Below, piece by piece: positions 17,922 to 25,021 of a stretch of DNA of 64,000 nt. Numbering within the stretch: the first letter of the stretch is position 1; every line of letters starts with the position of its first letter. The position numbers were made by a program, and so were the translations under genes. The stretch is from an uncultured Acidobacteriota bacterium (lineage in GTDB: Bacteria > Acidobacteriota > Terriglobia > Terriglobales > Acidobacteriaceae): positions 434,001 to 498,000 of the forward strand of contig CAILAC010000010.1 of the NCBI GenBank assembly GCA_903832055.1. Reading direction: 5' to 3'. The notes under the pieces were generated by a model. It was given only the letters and a program-made list of their open reading frames with translations. It was not told where the DNA came from and did no database searches.

Positions 17922-18189
17922 GAGAGGCGGCGAGTGTCGCCCGGCCGCGCTGCTTGACACCATCCATCATTGCCGTGATTGCCTCATCGGAGTCGAGATC
18001 GATGTATTCGCCGGCTTCAATATCGCTTTCGCCTTCCTCAATTGCGGCGATCAACTCCATGCGAGCGCGTTCCCGTTCAACCCAAAGATCGATCGCACAG
18101 TTAACTGCCTCAGCAGGACTCTGATAGCGGCCTGTTTCGACGAGGTGCTGGACGAAGGAATTCTGTTCGGGAGTGAGTTCAATCTGCAT
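17911..18189 (-). CDS. ParD-like antitoxin
   Basis: 92 residues, ribbon-helix-helix N-terminus (MQIELTPEQNSFVQHLVETGRYQSPAEAVNCAIDL), the pattern of CC2985/ParD antitoxins, then an acidic Glu/Asp-rich middle (IEEGESDIEAGEYIDLDSDE) that would wrap the toxin. It should neutralise the downstream toxin and repress its own promoter. The short upstream gap to the permease gene (18190-18248) must hold that promoter. The pair sits between two catabolic genes, as a small mobile-like insertion might, but no direct repeats are seen. Confidence 0.85.
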   Translation of the reverse strand: MQIELTPEQNSFVQHLVETGRYQSPAEAVNCAIDLWVERERARMELIAAIEEGESDIEAGEYIDLDSDEAITAMMDGVKQRGRATLAASHAA

Positions 18190-18248
18190 GGCTTAAGGCT
18201 AGGACTCTGGGGATGGCTTGTCAAGACAGCAATCAGTCTTCTCAAAGA

Positions 18249-19664
18249 CTAAGCCTGCGCTTGTTCCTCGATTGCGACCGGCGAGAGGCGCATCAGGGCA
18301 GCATAGACAAAGCCAGCAAGGAAAAAGCCTACGAACCAGCTGTAGTCATAGAGGAAATGGAGCGACGGGACGAAAAGTCCGATAAGTGCTACGACCACGC
18401 CTGTTACCAGCGCTGCGATAGCTCGCGGGTTGATGCCTTTGGTGTAGTGATAGATGCCTTCGCGATGATAGAGAGAGTTTACAGACAGCTTGGTTTTGCG
18501 GATGAAGAAGTAATCGCAGACCATGATGCCTGCTACAGGGCCTAAGAGGCCGGAGTAACCTTCGAGCCAGCCGAAGATATAGGCGTCGGGGGTGGCCAGC
18601 AGTTTCCAGGGCTGCATGGCGAGGCCGAGGAAGCCGGTAATCATACCGCCGGTGCGGTAGCTGATGAGTCGCGGATAAACATTCGAAAAGTCGTTGGAGG
18701 GGCTAACTACGTTGGCGCCGATGTTGACGTTGAGCGTGGCGATGAGGATGGCGATGAGGGCAATGAAGGCCACGACGGGCTGGTGGAAGCGGCCGATGAG
18801 GAGGATGGGGTTCCAGATTGGTTCGCCGAAGAGGACGACCGAGGCCGAGGTGCAGGCGATGCCGACGAAGGTGTAGAGGGTCATGGCGACGGGCAGGCCA
18901 AAGCCCTGGCCGACGATCTGCGCGCCCTGGGACTTGGAGTAGCGGGTGAAATCGGGGATATTCAAAGCGAGCGTGGCCCAGTAGCCGACCATGCCGGTGA
19001 GCGCGGGGAAGAAGACGGGCAGGAATTCGTGCCAGTTGTGGAACTTGCTGGGGGTTTCGAGCATGGCACCGAAGCTGCCCGCCTTGACGCGCACCCAGAT
19101 GAGCAGGGCTGCGGCCATGACGAACATGAAGGGCGCACCGAAGCCCTGGAGGAAGCGGATGGATTCGACGCCACGCCAGACGACGGCCATATTCAAAAGC
19201 CAGAAGCCGAGGAAGCAGGCCCAGACGGCCCAATCAACGTGTGCGACGGAGGGCCAGACGACGAGCAGCATGGAGTGGATGGCGGTGCCGCCGATCCAGG
19301 ACTGGATCCCGAACCAGCCGCAGGCAACGAGGGCGCGCAGAATTGCGGGGATGTTTGCGCCACGGACGCCGAAGGGCGCGCGAATGAAGACGGGAAAGGG
19401 GATACCGTATTTGGCGCCGGCGTGGGCATTGAGCAGCATGGGGATGAGCACGATGAGGTTGCCGATGAGCACGGTGCCGACGGCCTGCTTCCAATCCATG
19501 CCTTTGGCGATGAGCGAGGAAGCGAGCTGGTAGGTGGTGATCTCCATGGACATGGAGAACCAGAGGGCGATGTAGTTATAGGTGCCCCAGGTGCGGTGGG
19601 CGGGGGTGGTGGGGGCGAGGTCGTCGTTGATGAGAGAGGGGTCGATTTGGGGCGATTTGTTCAA
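18249..19664 (-). CDS. NCS1-family nucleobase/hydantoin/allantoin permease
   Basis: 471-residue integral membrane protein of the nucleobase:cation symporter-1 family, with about 12 transmembrane helices. The N-terminal LAPTTPAHRTWGTYNYIALW and the IPAILRALVACGWFGIQSWIGG and NIPDFTRYSKSQ blocks are family hallmarks. Substrates include uracil, allantoin, hydantoins and cytosine; with preT-preA upstream on the same strand uracil or thymine is likely, though the allantoin genes at 27-32 kb make allantoin possible. The start is taken as TTG 19664, which has GAGGAG five bases upstream; a GTG at 19718 lies inside the palindromic repeat and is rejected. An 89-base gap containing the repeat separates it from preA. 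Confidence 0.88.
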   Translation of the reverse strand: MNKSPQIDPSLINDDLAPTTPAHRTWGTYNYIALWFSMSMEITTYQLASSLIAKGMDWKQAVGTVLIGNLIVLIPMLLNAHAGAKYGIPFPVFIRAPFGVRGANIPAILRALVACGWFGIQSWIGGTAIHSMLLVVWPSVAHVDWAVWACFLGFWLLNMAVVWRGVESIRFLQGFGAPFMFVMAAALLIWVRVKAGSFGAMLETPSKFHNWHEFLPVFFPALTGMVGYWATLALNIPDFTRYSKSQGAQIVGQGFGLPVAMTLYTFVGIACTSASVVLFGEPIWNPILLIGRFHQPVVAFIALIAILIATLNVNIGANVVSPSNDFSNVYPRLISYRTGGMITGFLGLAMQPWKLLATPDAYIFGWLEGYSGLLGPVAGIMVCDYFFIRKTKLSVNSLYHREGIYHYTKGINPRAIAALVTGVVVALIGLFVPSLHFLYDYSWFVGFFLAGFVYAALMRLSPVAIEEQAQA

Positions 19665-19699
19665 TGCGGCTCCTCGGAATGTGAGTGTTTGGCTAAGAG

Positions 19700-19752
19700 T
19701 CGCTCCCACCCTGGCCACAAAAACAAAAGCGTGGCGAGGGTGGGGTACCCGG
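19700..19752. repeat. Dispersed palindromic repeat, copy 3
   Basis: Palindrome with arms CCCACCCTGGCCAC (19705-19718) and GTGGCGAGGGTGGGG (19731-19745), loop of 12 A-rich bases, ending TACCCGG. It is the same plan as copies at 10908 and 12381 but without the leader. It lies between preA and the permease gene, inside what should be one transcript. Confidence 0.7.
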
Positions 19753-19753
19753 C

Positions 19754-21220
19754 TTAGAGTATCGGAGGCTCTGTGGCGCAGTTTGCTCCCCTGGTGCGTT
19801 CATCCCAGGTTTCGGGGGGAAGGCCGGTCGGGACTTCGACCATGGTGATGCAGTTGTCTACCGGGCAGACGCAGGAGCAGAGGTTGCAGCCGACGCATTC
19901 GGTCTGGTCAACGCGGGGAATGCGGGCGAGGGGGGTGGGGTAGGGGCCGTGTGCGGGCGAGTGGAGGCCTGCGCCCTGGGTGCGTTCGCGGCGGGTGACG
20001 GAGGTGACGGTGATGCGGTTGTGGCTGGCGGCCTCATGGCTAGTGGGGATGGGGTGCAGTTCGACGTGGCCGTCAACAGGCCCTGAAACGCGGTCGAGAT
20101 GAATGCACTGGTGTGCGCCATCCCAGCAGGCAATGTGGCAGAGGTCGCAGCCGATGCACTTTTGCTCGTCGATCTGGGCGACGATTTTGAAGTTGAGATT
20201 GAGGTGCTTCCACTCCGTGACGCGGTTGACGGAGAGGCCGCGGAAGTCTTCGAGGGTGCGGAAGCCTTTGCCGCGCATCCAGTTGCTGAGGCCGTCGGCC
20301 ATGTCTTCAACGATGCGATAGCCGTAATGCATGGCGGCGGTGCAGACCTGGACGGTGCCGCAGCCGAGGAGGATGAATTCTGCAGCGTCGGACCAGGTAG
20401 CGATGCCGCCGATGCCTGAGAGCGGGAGGGCCGAGGCAGGGTCGGCCATGACGGATTGGACCATGTTGAGCGCGATGGGCTTGACGGCGGGGCCGCAGTA
20501 GCCTCCGTGGGAGCTTTTGCCGCCGACGTTGGGGCGTGGAACAAGGGTGTCGAGATCGATGCCGGTGATGGAGTTGATGGTGTTGATTGCGCTCAAGCCA
20601 TCTGCGCCGCCGAGTTTTGCAGCGCGGGCGACGGTGCGGATGTCGGCGATGTTGGGCGTGAGTTTGACGAGGACGGGGGTGCGGGCGACTTCCTTGACCC
20701 ACTCGGTGATCATCTGTGCGTACTCGGGGACCTGGCCGACGGCGGAGCCCATGCCGCGCTCGCTCATGCCGTGGGGGCAGCCGAAGTTGAGTTCAAGGCC
20801 ATCGGCGCCGGCGTCTTCTGAGCGCTGGACGATGTCGTGCCAGGCCTCTCGGGTGGATTCAACCATGAGGGAGGCGATGACGGCGTGGGCGGGGTAGCGC
20901 TTTTTGACTTCGGTGAGCTCGCGCAGGTTGGTTTCGATGGGGCGGTCCGAGATGAGTTCAATGTTGTTGAAGCCCATCATGCGCTGGCCCATCCAGTCGA
21001 TAGAGGAGTAGCGCGAGGAGACATTGGTGATGGGTGCGCCGATGGTTTTCCAGACAGCGCCGCCCCAGCCAGCGTCAAAGGCGCGCATGATCTGTTCGCC
21101 GCAGTTGGTGGGGGGTGCAGAGGCGAGCCAGAAGGGGTTGGGGCAGTTGATGCCGCCGGCAAAGTTGCGGACAGCGAGGTCGGGGGTGAAGTGCGGAGAG
21201 CCGGACTTAATGCTTGACAT
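19754..21220 (-). CDS. preA: NAD-dependent dihydropyrimidine dehydrogenase, catalytic subunit
   Basis: 488 residues. FMN-binding TIM barrel (DHOD-like; residues about 10-320: GGINCPNPFWLASAP, GADGLELNFGCPHGMSERGMG, LVKLTPNIADI, INTINSITGIDLD, GIGGIATWSDAAEFILLG) followed by a C-terminal double [4Fe-4S] ferredoxin domain (KCIGCDLCHIAC and ECVGCNLCSCVCP). With PreT it reduces uracil and thymine to dihydro forms using NADH. Where mammalian enzyme has its catalytic Cys (GLACGQ), this protein has Val161 (GSAVGQ); see findings. Start ATG 21220 overlaps the end of preT by 14 bases, so the subunits are coupled. The longer frame to 21541 is antisense-like to nothing and simply overlaps preT. Confidence 0.9.
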   Translation of the reverse strand: MSSIKSGSPHFTPDLAVRNFAGGINCPNPFWLASAPPTNCGEQIMRAFDAGWGGAVWKTIGAPITNVSSRYSSIDWMGQRMMGFNNIELISDRPIETNLRELTEVKKRYPAHAVIASLMVESTREAWHDIVQRSEDAGADGLELNFGCPHGMSERGMGSAVGQVPEYAQMITEWVKEVARTPVLVKLTPNIADIRTVARAAKLGGADGLSAINTINSITGIDLDTLVPRPNVGGKSSHGGYCGPAVKPIALNMVQSVMADPASALPLSGIGGIATWSDAAEFILLGCGTVQVCTAAMHYGYRIVEDMADGLSNWMRGKGFRTLEDFRGLSVNRVTEWKHLNLNFKIVAQIDEQKCIGCDLCHIACWDGAHQCIHLDRVSGPVDGHVELHPIPTSHEAASHNRITVTSVTRRERTQGAGLHSPAHGPYPTPLARIPRVDQTECVGCNLCSCVCPVDNCITMVEVPTGLPPETWDERTRGANCATEPPIL

Positions 21221-22634
21221 GTGCGACCTCGGCAGCCGAGTTGAATTTGGCCAAGATGCCATGGGCGGCGCGTTTGCCGTCGGCAATGGCGTCCACGACT
21301 TCGCGGCCGCCGTTGGCGCAGTCACCGCCGGCAAAGAAGCGGGGATGGGTGGTTTGGCCGGTGGCGCGCTCGATGGCGATGCGGCCTTGCTCGACGGTGA
21401 TGTGGCGGAACTCAGCGAGAAGCTGGGTGAGCGGCGATTGGCCGATGGCGGGGATGACGGTGCGGCACTCCATGGTGAAGAGCGAATGCGGGACGGGTTC
21501 AAAACGATCGGATTTGCGATTGTCAGCCGGATGATTGCCAATGGGCTGGACGGCCTCTATATCGAGCAGCAGACTCCCGTCCTGAGCCTTGCGAATTGCT
21601 ACGGGCAGGCGATGCCAGAGGAAACTGATGCCCTCACGACGGGCGTGGTCAAATTCGAAGTCGAAGGCTGAGACGTCGTTTGGCCCGCGTCGGTAGAGCA
21701 TCGTGACGGGGTCTGCGCCGAGGCGGCGGGCGGCTACGGCGGCGTCGATGGCGGTGTTCCCTGCCCCTACGACAACCACTGCGCCGGACATCTTTGTGAT
21801 GTGTCCGGTCTTGTAGGCGGAGATGAGTTGGAGGGCGTTGAGGATGCCGTGCGTCTCATGGTCGGCGCCGCCCTGGATCGATTCGGACTCGCCGGGGATG
21901 CCGAGGCTTTGCATCGCGCCGAGGCCAACGCCCAGGAATACGTAGTCGAATTCTGCTTCGAGGGCTTCGAGCTGGGCGGTGGTTTCGATAGCCTCTGAGA
22001 GGCGGAATTCGACGCCGGTCTGGCGGATGAGCTCGACCTCGCGGAGGCTGTCGGCGGTGGGCAGCTTGTATTCGGCGACGCCGTAGGTGTTGAGGCCGCC
22101 GGGGAGAGGGCGGCGTTCGATGACGGTGACTTGCGCTCCGGCGCGGCGGAGCTCAGCGGCGCAGGCGAGCGAGGCCGGACCGCTGCCGACGCAGGCGACT
22201 CGCAGCGGAATCGCTGGGGGCGGAACTGGAATCAGGGGCTCGCCCGAGGCGTGGAAGGCGTCCATGGCGTGGCGCTGCAACTGGGCAATCTGAATGGGCG
22301 GGCGATCGTAGCGGTGCATGACGCAGGCGCCCTCGCAGAGTACCTCGACGGGGCAAACGCGGGAACAACTGCCGGCGAGGACGTTGGCGTCGAGAATCTT
22401 GCGGCCGGAACCGCGGAGATTACCGCTGGCGATGCGCTTGATGAAGCCGGGTACGTCAATATGCGTGGGGCAGGCGACCATGCAGGGCGCGTCAAAGCAA
22501 TGCAGGCAGCGGTTGGACTCAACGACTGCGGCCTGGGCTGAAAGCGGCGGATGCAGTTCTGCAAAGCGCTGCCGAATCTCAGGATGCTCACTGAAAGGAC
22601 TGCTGACAGTTGTTAGCAAAAGCGTTTCCTTCAA
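21207..22634 (-). CDS. preT: Dihydropyrimidine dehydrogenase, electron-transfer subunit
   Basis: 475 residues, GltD-like. N-terminal Fe-S region with CLHCFDAPCMVACP (about 43-56) and SCSRVCPVEVLCEGAC; FAD motif VACVGSGPASLACAAEL (about 147); NAD(P)H motif VVVVGAGNTAIDAAVAARRLG (about 289); C-terminal FAD block FFAGGDCANGG. It takes electrons from NADH and passes them through Fe-S clusters to PreA. It heads a minus-strand operon preT-preA-NCS1. The start is uncertain: TTG 22634 is the first possible codon, and TTG 22619 has AAGGA seven bases upstream and may be the real one. Confidence 0.9.
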   Translation of the reverse strand: MKETLLLTTVSSPFSEHPEIRQRFAELHPPLSAQAAVVESNRCLHCFDAPCMVACPTHIDVPGFIKRIASGNLRGSGRKILDANVLAGSCSRVCPVEVLCEGACVMHRYDRPPIQIAQLQRHAMDAFHASGEPLIPVPPPAIPLRVACVGSGPASLACAAELRRAGAQVTVIERRPLPGGLNTYGVAEYKLPTADSLREVELIRQTGVEFRLSEAIETTAQLEALEAEFDYVFLGVGLGAMQSLGIPGESESIQGGADHETHGILNALQLISAYKTGHITKMSGAVVVVGAGNTAIDAAVAARRLGADPVTMLYRRGPNDVSAFDFEFDHARREGISFLWHRLPVAIRKAQDGSLLLDIEAVQPIGNHPADNRKSDRFEPVPHSLFTMECRTVIPAIGQSPLTQLLAEFRHITVEQGRIAIERATGQTTHPRFFAGGDCANGGREVVDAIADGKRAAHGILAKFNSAAEVAHVKH

Positions 22635-22998
22635 GAGTGCGATTGATTGGTGTACCCATATCGAGTTTCAGAGGCCCGAAAGAAAGCGGCCCGTGGCCCA
22701 GATCAAAAATTGCAGGATGAGACTCTGAAGGTATCGCAAAGCCGTTGGAACGGCAACGGAATTGTTGTGGGTTGAACTCAGGAAATGAACATCTGCCAGC
22801 GACGGCATTGATTTAGATAGATACTCCTAAAATTTCATGGAAAGAATTGATTGCAGCCAACAAAAGTTGGAACTATACTGCTCGGTTAATAATTTCGCAG
22901 TTTGACTTGAAGCCAACTTCCCTAGCCGCGACTTGGGCCAGACTACGACGAACCGATGAACGAGTTCATCAGGAGATCGAGAAACTGAGAGGATTGGT
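22635..22998. other. Divergent intergenic region preT / single-TM protein
   Basis: 364 bases between divergent genes. The right side contains a strong sigma-70-like promoter at 22851-22879 for the plus-strand gene. The left side must contain the preT promoter, but no convincing hexamers were found. No riboswitch-like structure was recognised. Confidence 0.55.
22851..22879 (+). promoter_or_regulatory. Sigma-70-type promoter with inverted repeat in the spacer
   Basis: TTGCAG (22851-22856), a 17-base spacer, and TATACT (22874-22879). The spacer holds CCAAC-AAAA-GTTGG (22857-22870), a perfect 5-bp inverted repeat in the position where a repressor would block polymerase. The start of transcription would be near 22886, leaving about 110 bases of leader before ATG 22999. 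Confidence 0.6.
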
Positions 22999-23685
22999 AT
23001 GGCGAACGTTACAGATAAGTCATCCGGATCAACTGAACCGGTGCCGCAGGACAATGCCCATTCGCCCGTAGACGACGTCTTGCGGGCCTTTGAACACGTA
23101 ACTGAGGATGAATCCGACAACCGCGGATTTTTCTCCTGGCCGCCGACAGCTGCCATGGTCAGCACAGTGCTGGTGGTTGTGGTGCTTGGCGCTTTCATCG
23201 CGTACGTCATGATGTCAAAGCGTGATGCGCAGAATGCGGCAAGCGCGCCCGTTGCGACAGCCCCGGCTGCACCTGTGGCCCGGGTGAGGAGCACTGCCCC
23301 CGCGCCGCCGATGAATGCGACGGAACTCAAGGAAACACAGGCCCGCGACACGTACGCAGCCAACATGGCCAAATCCTTCCCTGCCCGGATGCCGGAGTAC
23401 AAGAAAGTACTGATTTTCGCGGATAACTGGGCGGGCACGAAGCCCCCCTATGCAACTCCGCTGACCGATATCAAGCAGAGAACGGGTGACAATCTGATGC
23501 TGGTCTTCTGGTCACCGGATCCGGGGACAGCAAAAGCTCTTGCAGAATTCACCAAGTCGCGGGCAGTTACCGAGGCCGTCAGCGCCGGGTTTGCTGAGTT
23601 CCAATTTGTGGACCCGACTACGTATTGCTACGCGTCGGTCGTTCCGGTGAACAGCGTCGGACCGGTCAACTGTGGTGTGCGGTAG
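22999..23685 (+). CDS. Single-pass membrane protein of unknown function
   Basis: 228 residues; I do not recognise the family. Layout: an acidic cytoplasmic N-terminus (1-45), one transmembrane segment at about 51-72 (AAMVSTVLVVVVLGAFIAYVMM), an Ala/Pro-rich linker (80-105), then a periplasmic domain of about 120 residues with VLIFADNWAGTKPPYATPL, NLMLVFWSPDPGTAKALAEF and FQFVDPTTYCYASV. Orientation is inferred from the linker and positive MSKR after the segment, so an inside-out assignment could be reversed. ATG 22999 has GAGAGG upstream. It is monocistronic, with its own promoter at 22851-22879 and a strong bidirectional terminator at 23742-23778. Confidence 0.75.
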   Translation: MANVTDKSSGSTEPVPQDNAHSPVDDVLRAFEHVTEDESDNRGFFSWPPTAAMVSTVLVVVVLGAFIAYVMMSKRDAQNAASAPVATAPAAPVARVRSTAPAPPMNATELKETQARDTYAANMAKSFPARMPEYKKVLIFADNWAGTKPPYATPLTDIKQRTGDNLMLVFWSPDPGTAKALAEFTKSRAVTEAVSAGFAEFQFVDPTTYCYASVVPVNSVGPVNCGVR

Positions 23686-23741
23686 GCGGCGAGTCGGCAA
23701 AGCTATCGCAATTGGGCATTGATTTCTTCTCTCACAGAGGC

Positions 23742-23778
23742 AAGCGCCCAGCGTTCAGAGGATGAACGCTGGGCGCTT
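23742..23778. terminator. Bidirectional intrinsic terminator
   Basis: A perfect 15-bp hairpin (23743-23757 with 23763-23777, loop GAGGA), extendable by one A-T pair, followed by TTTG on the plus strand. It separates the convergent single-TM gene and the AhpD-like gene. Confidence 0.85.
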
Positions 23779-23811
23779 TGACCTTTGGGGCGATCGGAAC
23801 TGATTCTCTCT

Positions 23812-24408
23812 TCAGGCGTGAACAGCCTGAGCCACATCTGCGGCGGGCGCGCCAGCCGGGCTGTTTGCATTGATTGAAGAGGTGCGGTAGCCGTGCGCTG
23901 CCAGGTGCTTGCCCATGGGCGCGTACATGGCTTCGTCATGTGGCTGCCAGGTGGCCAGACCGTCGACGTAGCGGTTGTACATGCAAAAAGCTGCGGCGAT
24001 GAGCACTGTATCGTGGATTTCGATATCGGTAGCGCCCAGTGCGCGTGCGGCCTGCACGTCAGCTTCGGTGACGAGTTTGCCGCCTTGCTGCACCTTGCCC
24101 GCGATTACCAGCAGGCTTTTCAACTTCTGGGAGATCGGGGCCTGCGTGAAGTCGCTTGCGACCTGTGTGACTATTTCGCTGTTGCCGAGGTGGCAAGCGG
24201 CGGCGGCTCCGTGGCTGGTCTGGCAAAAATAGCAGTTGTTCAGCGACGAGACATAGGTCGCAATCAACTCTCGCTCGCCTGGCTCCAGGCTGTTGGGTTC
24301 ATGGAGCAGCACATGGGCCAGTTCGCGCATGGGTTTGGCCGTTTCAGGGCGGAAGGCGAAGGCAGCGCTGATTCCGGGCAATTCCTGGGGAAGATTGATG
24401 TGGGGCAT
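23812..24408 (-). CDS. AhpD-like (carboxymuconolactone decarboxylase family) protein, copy 2
   Basis: 198-residue all-helical protein of the AhpD/CMD family (peroxidase-related enzymes). The AhpD catalytic set is complete: Glu, eleven residues, Cys-Tyr-Phe-Cys, three residues, His (RELIATYVSSLNN then CYFCQTSH). AhpD uses these cysteines to reduce peroxiredoxin or peroxide. ATG 24408 is clear. It is the last gene of a likely minus-strand operon guaD, permease, AhpD-like 1, AhpD-like 2, only 23 bases after its paralogue. The two proteins share long identical stretches (DTVLIAAAFCMYNRYVDGLATWQP), so they arose by tandem duplication. A role in the purine cluster is unknown. Confidence 0.82.
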   Translation of the reverse strand: MPHINLPQELPGISAAFAFRPETAKPMRELAHVLLHEPNSLEPGERELIATYVSSLNNCYFCQTSHGAAAACHLGNSEIVTQVASDFTQAPISQKLKSLLVIAGKVQQGGKLVTEADVQAARALGATDIEIHDTVLIAAAFCMYNRYVDGLATWQPHDEAMYAPMGKHLAAHGYRTSSINANSPAGAPAADVAQAVHA

Positions 24409-24431
24409 ATTTGGTGTCCTTCTCGATGGGG

Positions 24432-25013
24432 CTATGGGTGAACTTTATCTGACGTTGCCTGCGGCACGTAGTCGCGGCTGACGGTGACATAGCCTTCCTT
24501 TGCTGTGCGCTTGCCCCGTTCGCGGTAAAGCTCTTCATCCTGGGGCTGCCAGGTGGCGAGGCCGTCGACATAGCGGTTGTACATGCAAAAAGCGGCGGCA
24601 ATGAGCACCGTATCGTGGATTTCAACGTCGGTGGCACCAGCCGCGCGCGCCTCTTCGACGTCGGCCGCTGTCACATACTTGCCTCCGCGCTGCACCTTGC
24701 CAGCAATGACGAGGAGGGTCTTGAGTTTGGCGGAAATATCGGCATGCTGGAAGTCTGCCTTGACGCGTCGCACCAGTTCTTCGTCTTCGTTGAGATGGGC
24801 AGACGCAATGAAGCCGTGAACGGTCTGGCAGAAGTAGCAGTCATTGAGGTACGAAACGTAGGTGGCGATCAGTTCGCGCTCGCCGGGGGTGAGGGAGTTT
24901 GGCCCGCGCAGCAGGACTTCAACTAACTCGTTGAGTGGCTTCGCGGTTTCGGGGCGAAAGGCCATCGGTCCGCGAATGCCCTGAAGGCCTGGGGGAAGTT
25001 CAATGTGAGGCAT
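24432..25013 (-). CDS. AhpD-like (carboxymuconolactone decarboxylase family) protein, copy 1
   Basis: 193 residues, paralogue of the next gene. It has the same E-x11-C-x2-C-x3-H arrangement (GERELIATYVSYLND then CYFCQTVH) and the same C-terminal motif NRYVDGLATWQP. ATG 25013 lies 8 bases after the permease stop, so it is translated in the same operon. The reading to 25214 would overlap the permease and is rejected. Possible roles are peroxide or disulfide reduction for an oxidative step (xanthine or urate oxidation yields peroxide), but that is only a guess; the family also includes enzymes with non-redox activity. Confidence 0.82.
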   Translation of the reverse strand: MPHIELPPGLQGIRGPMAFRPETAKPLNELVEVLLRGPNSLTPGERELIATYVSYLNDCYFCQTVHGFIASAHLNEDEELVRRVKADFQHADISAKLKTLLVIAGKVQRGGKYVTAADVEEARAAGATDVEIHDTVLIAAAFCMYNRYVDGLATWQPQDEELYRERGKRTAKEGYVTVSRDYVPQATSDKVHP

Positions 25014-25021
25014 GGGAGGGT

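Noticed and set aside
18783-19757. Acidic, glycine-rich frame opposite the NCS1 permease
   Set aside because: Composition of an antisense frame of a membrane protein; no ribosome site.
22827-23438. Minus-strand frame opposite the single-TM protein gene
   Set aside because: The plus-strand frame has a promoter, ribosome site, signal-like helix and terminator; the minus frame has none.
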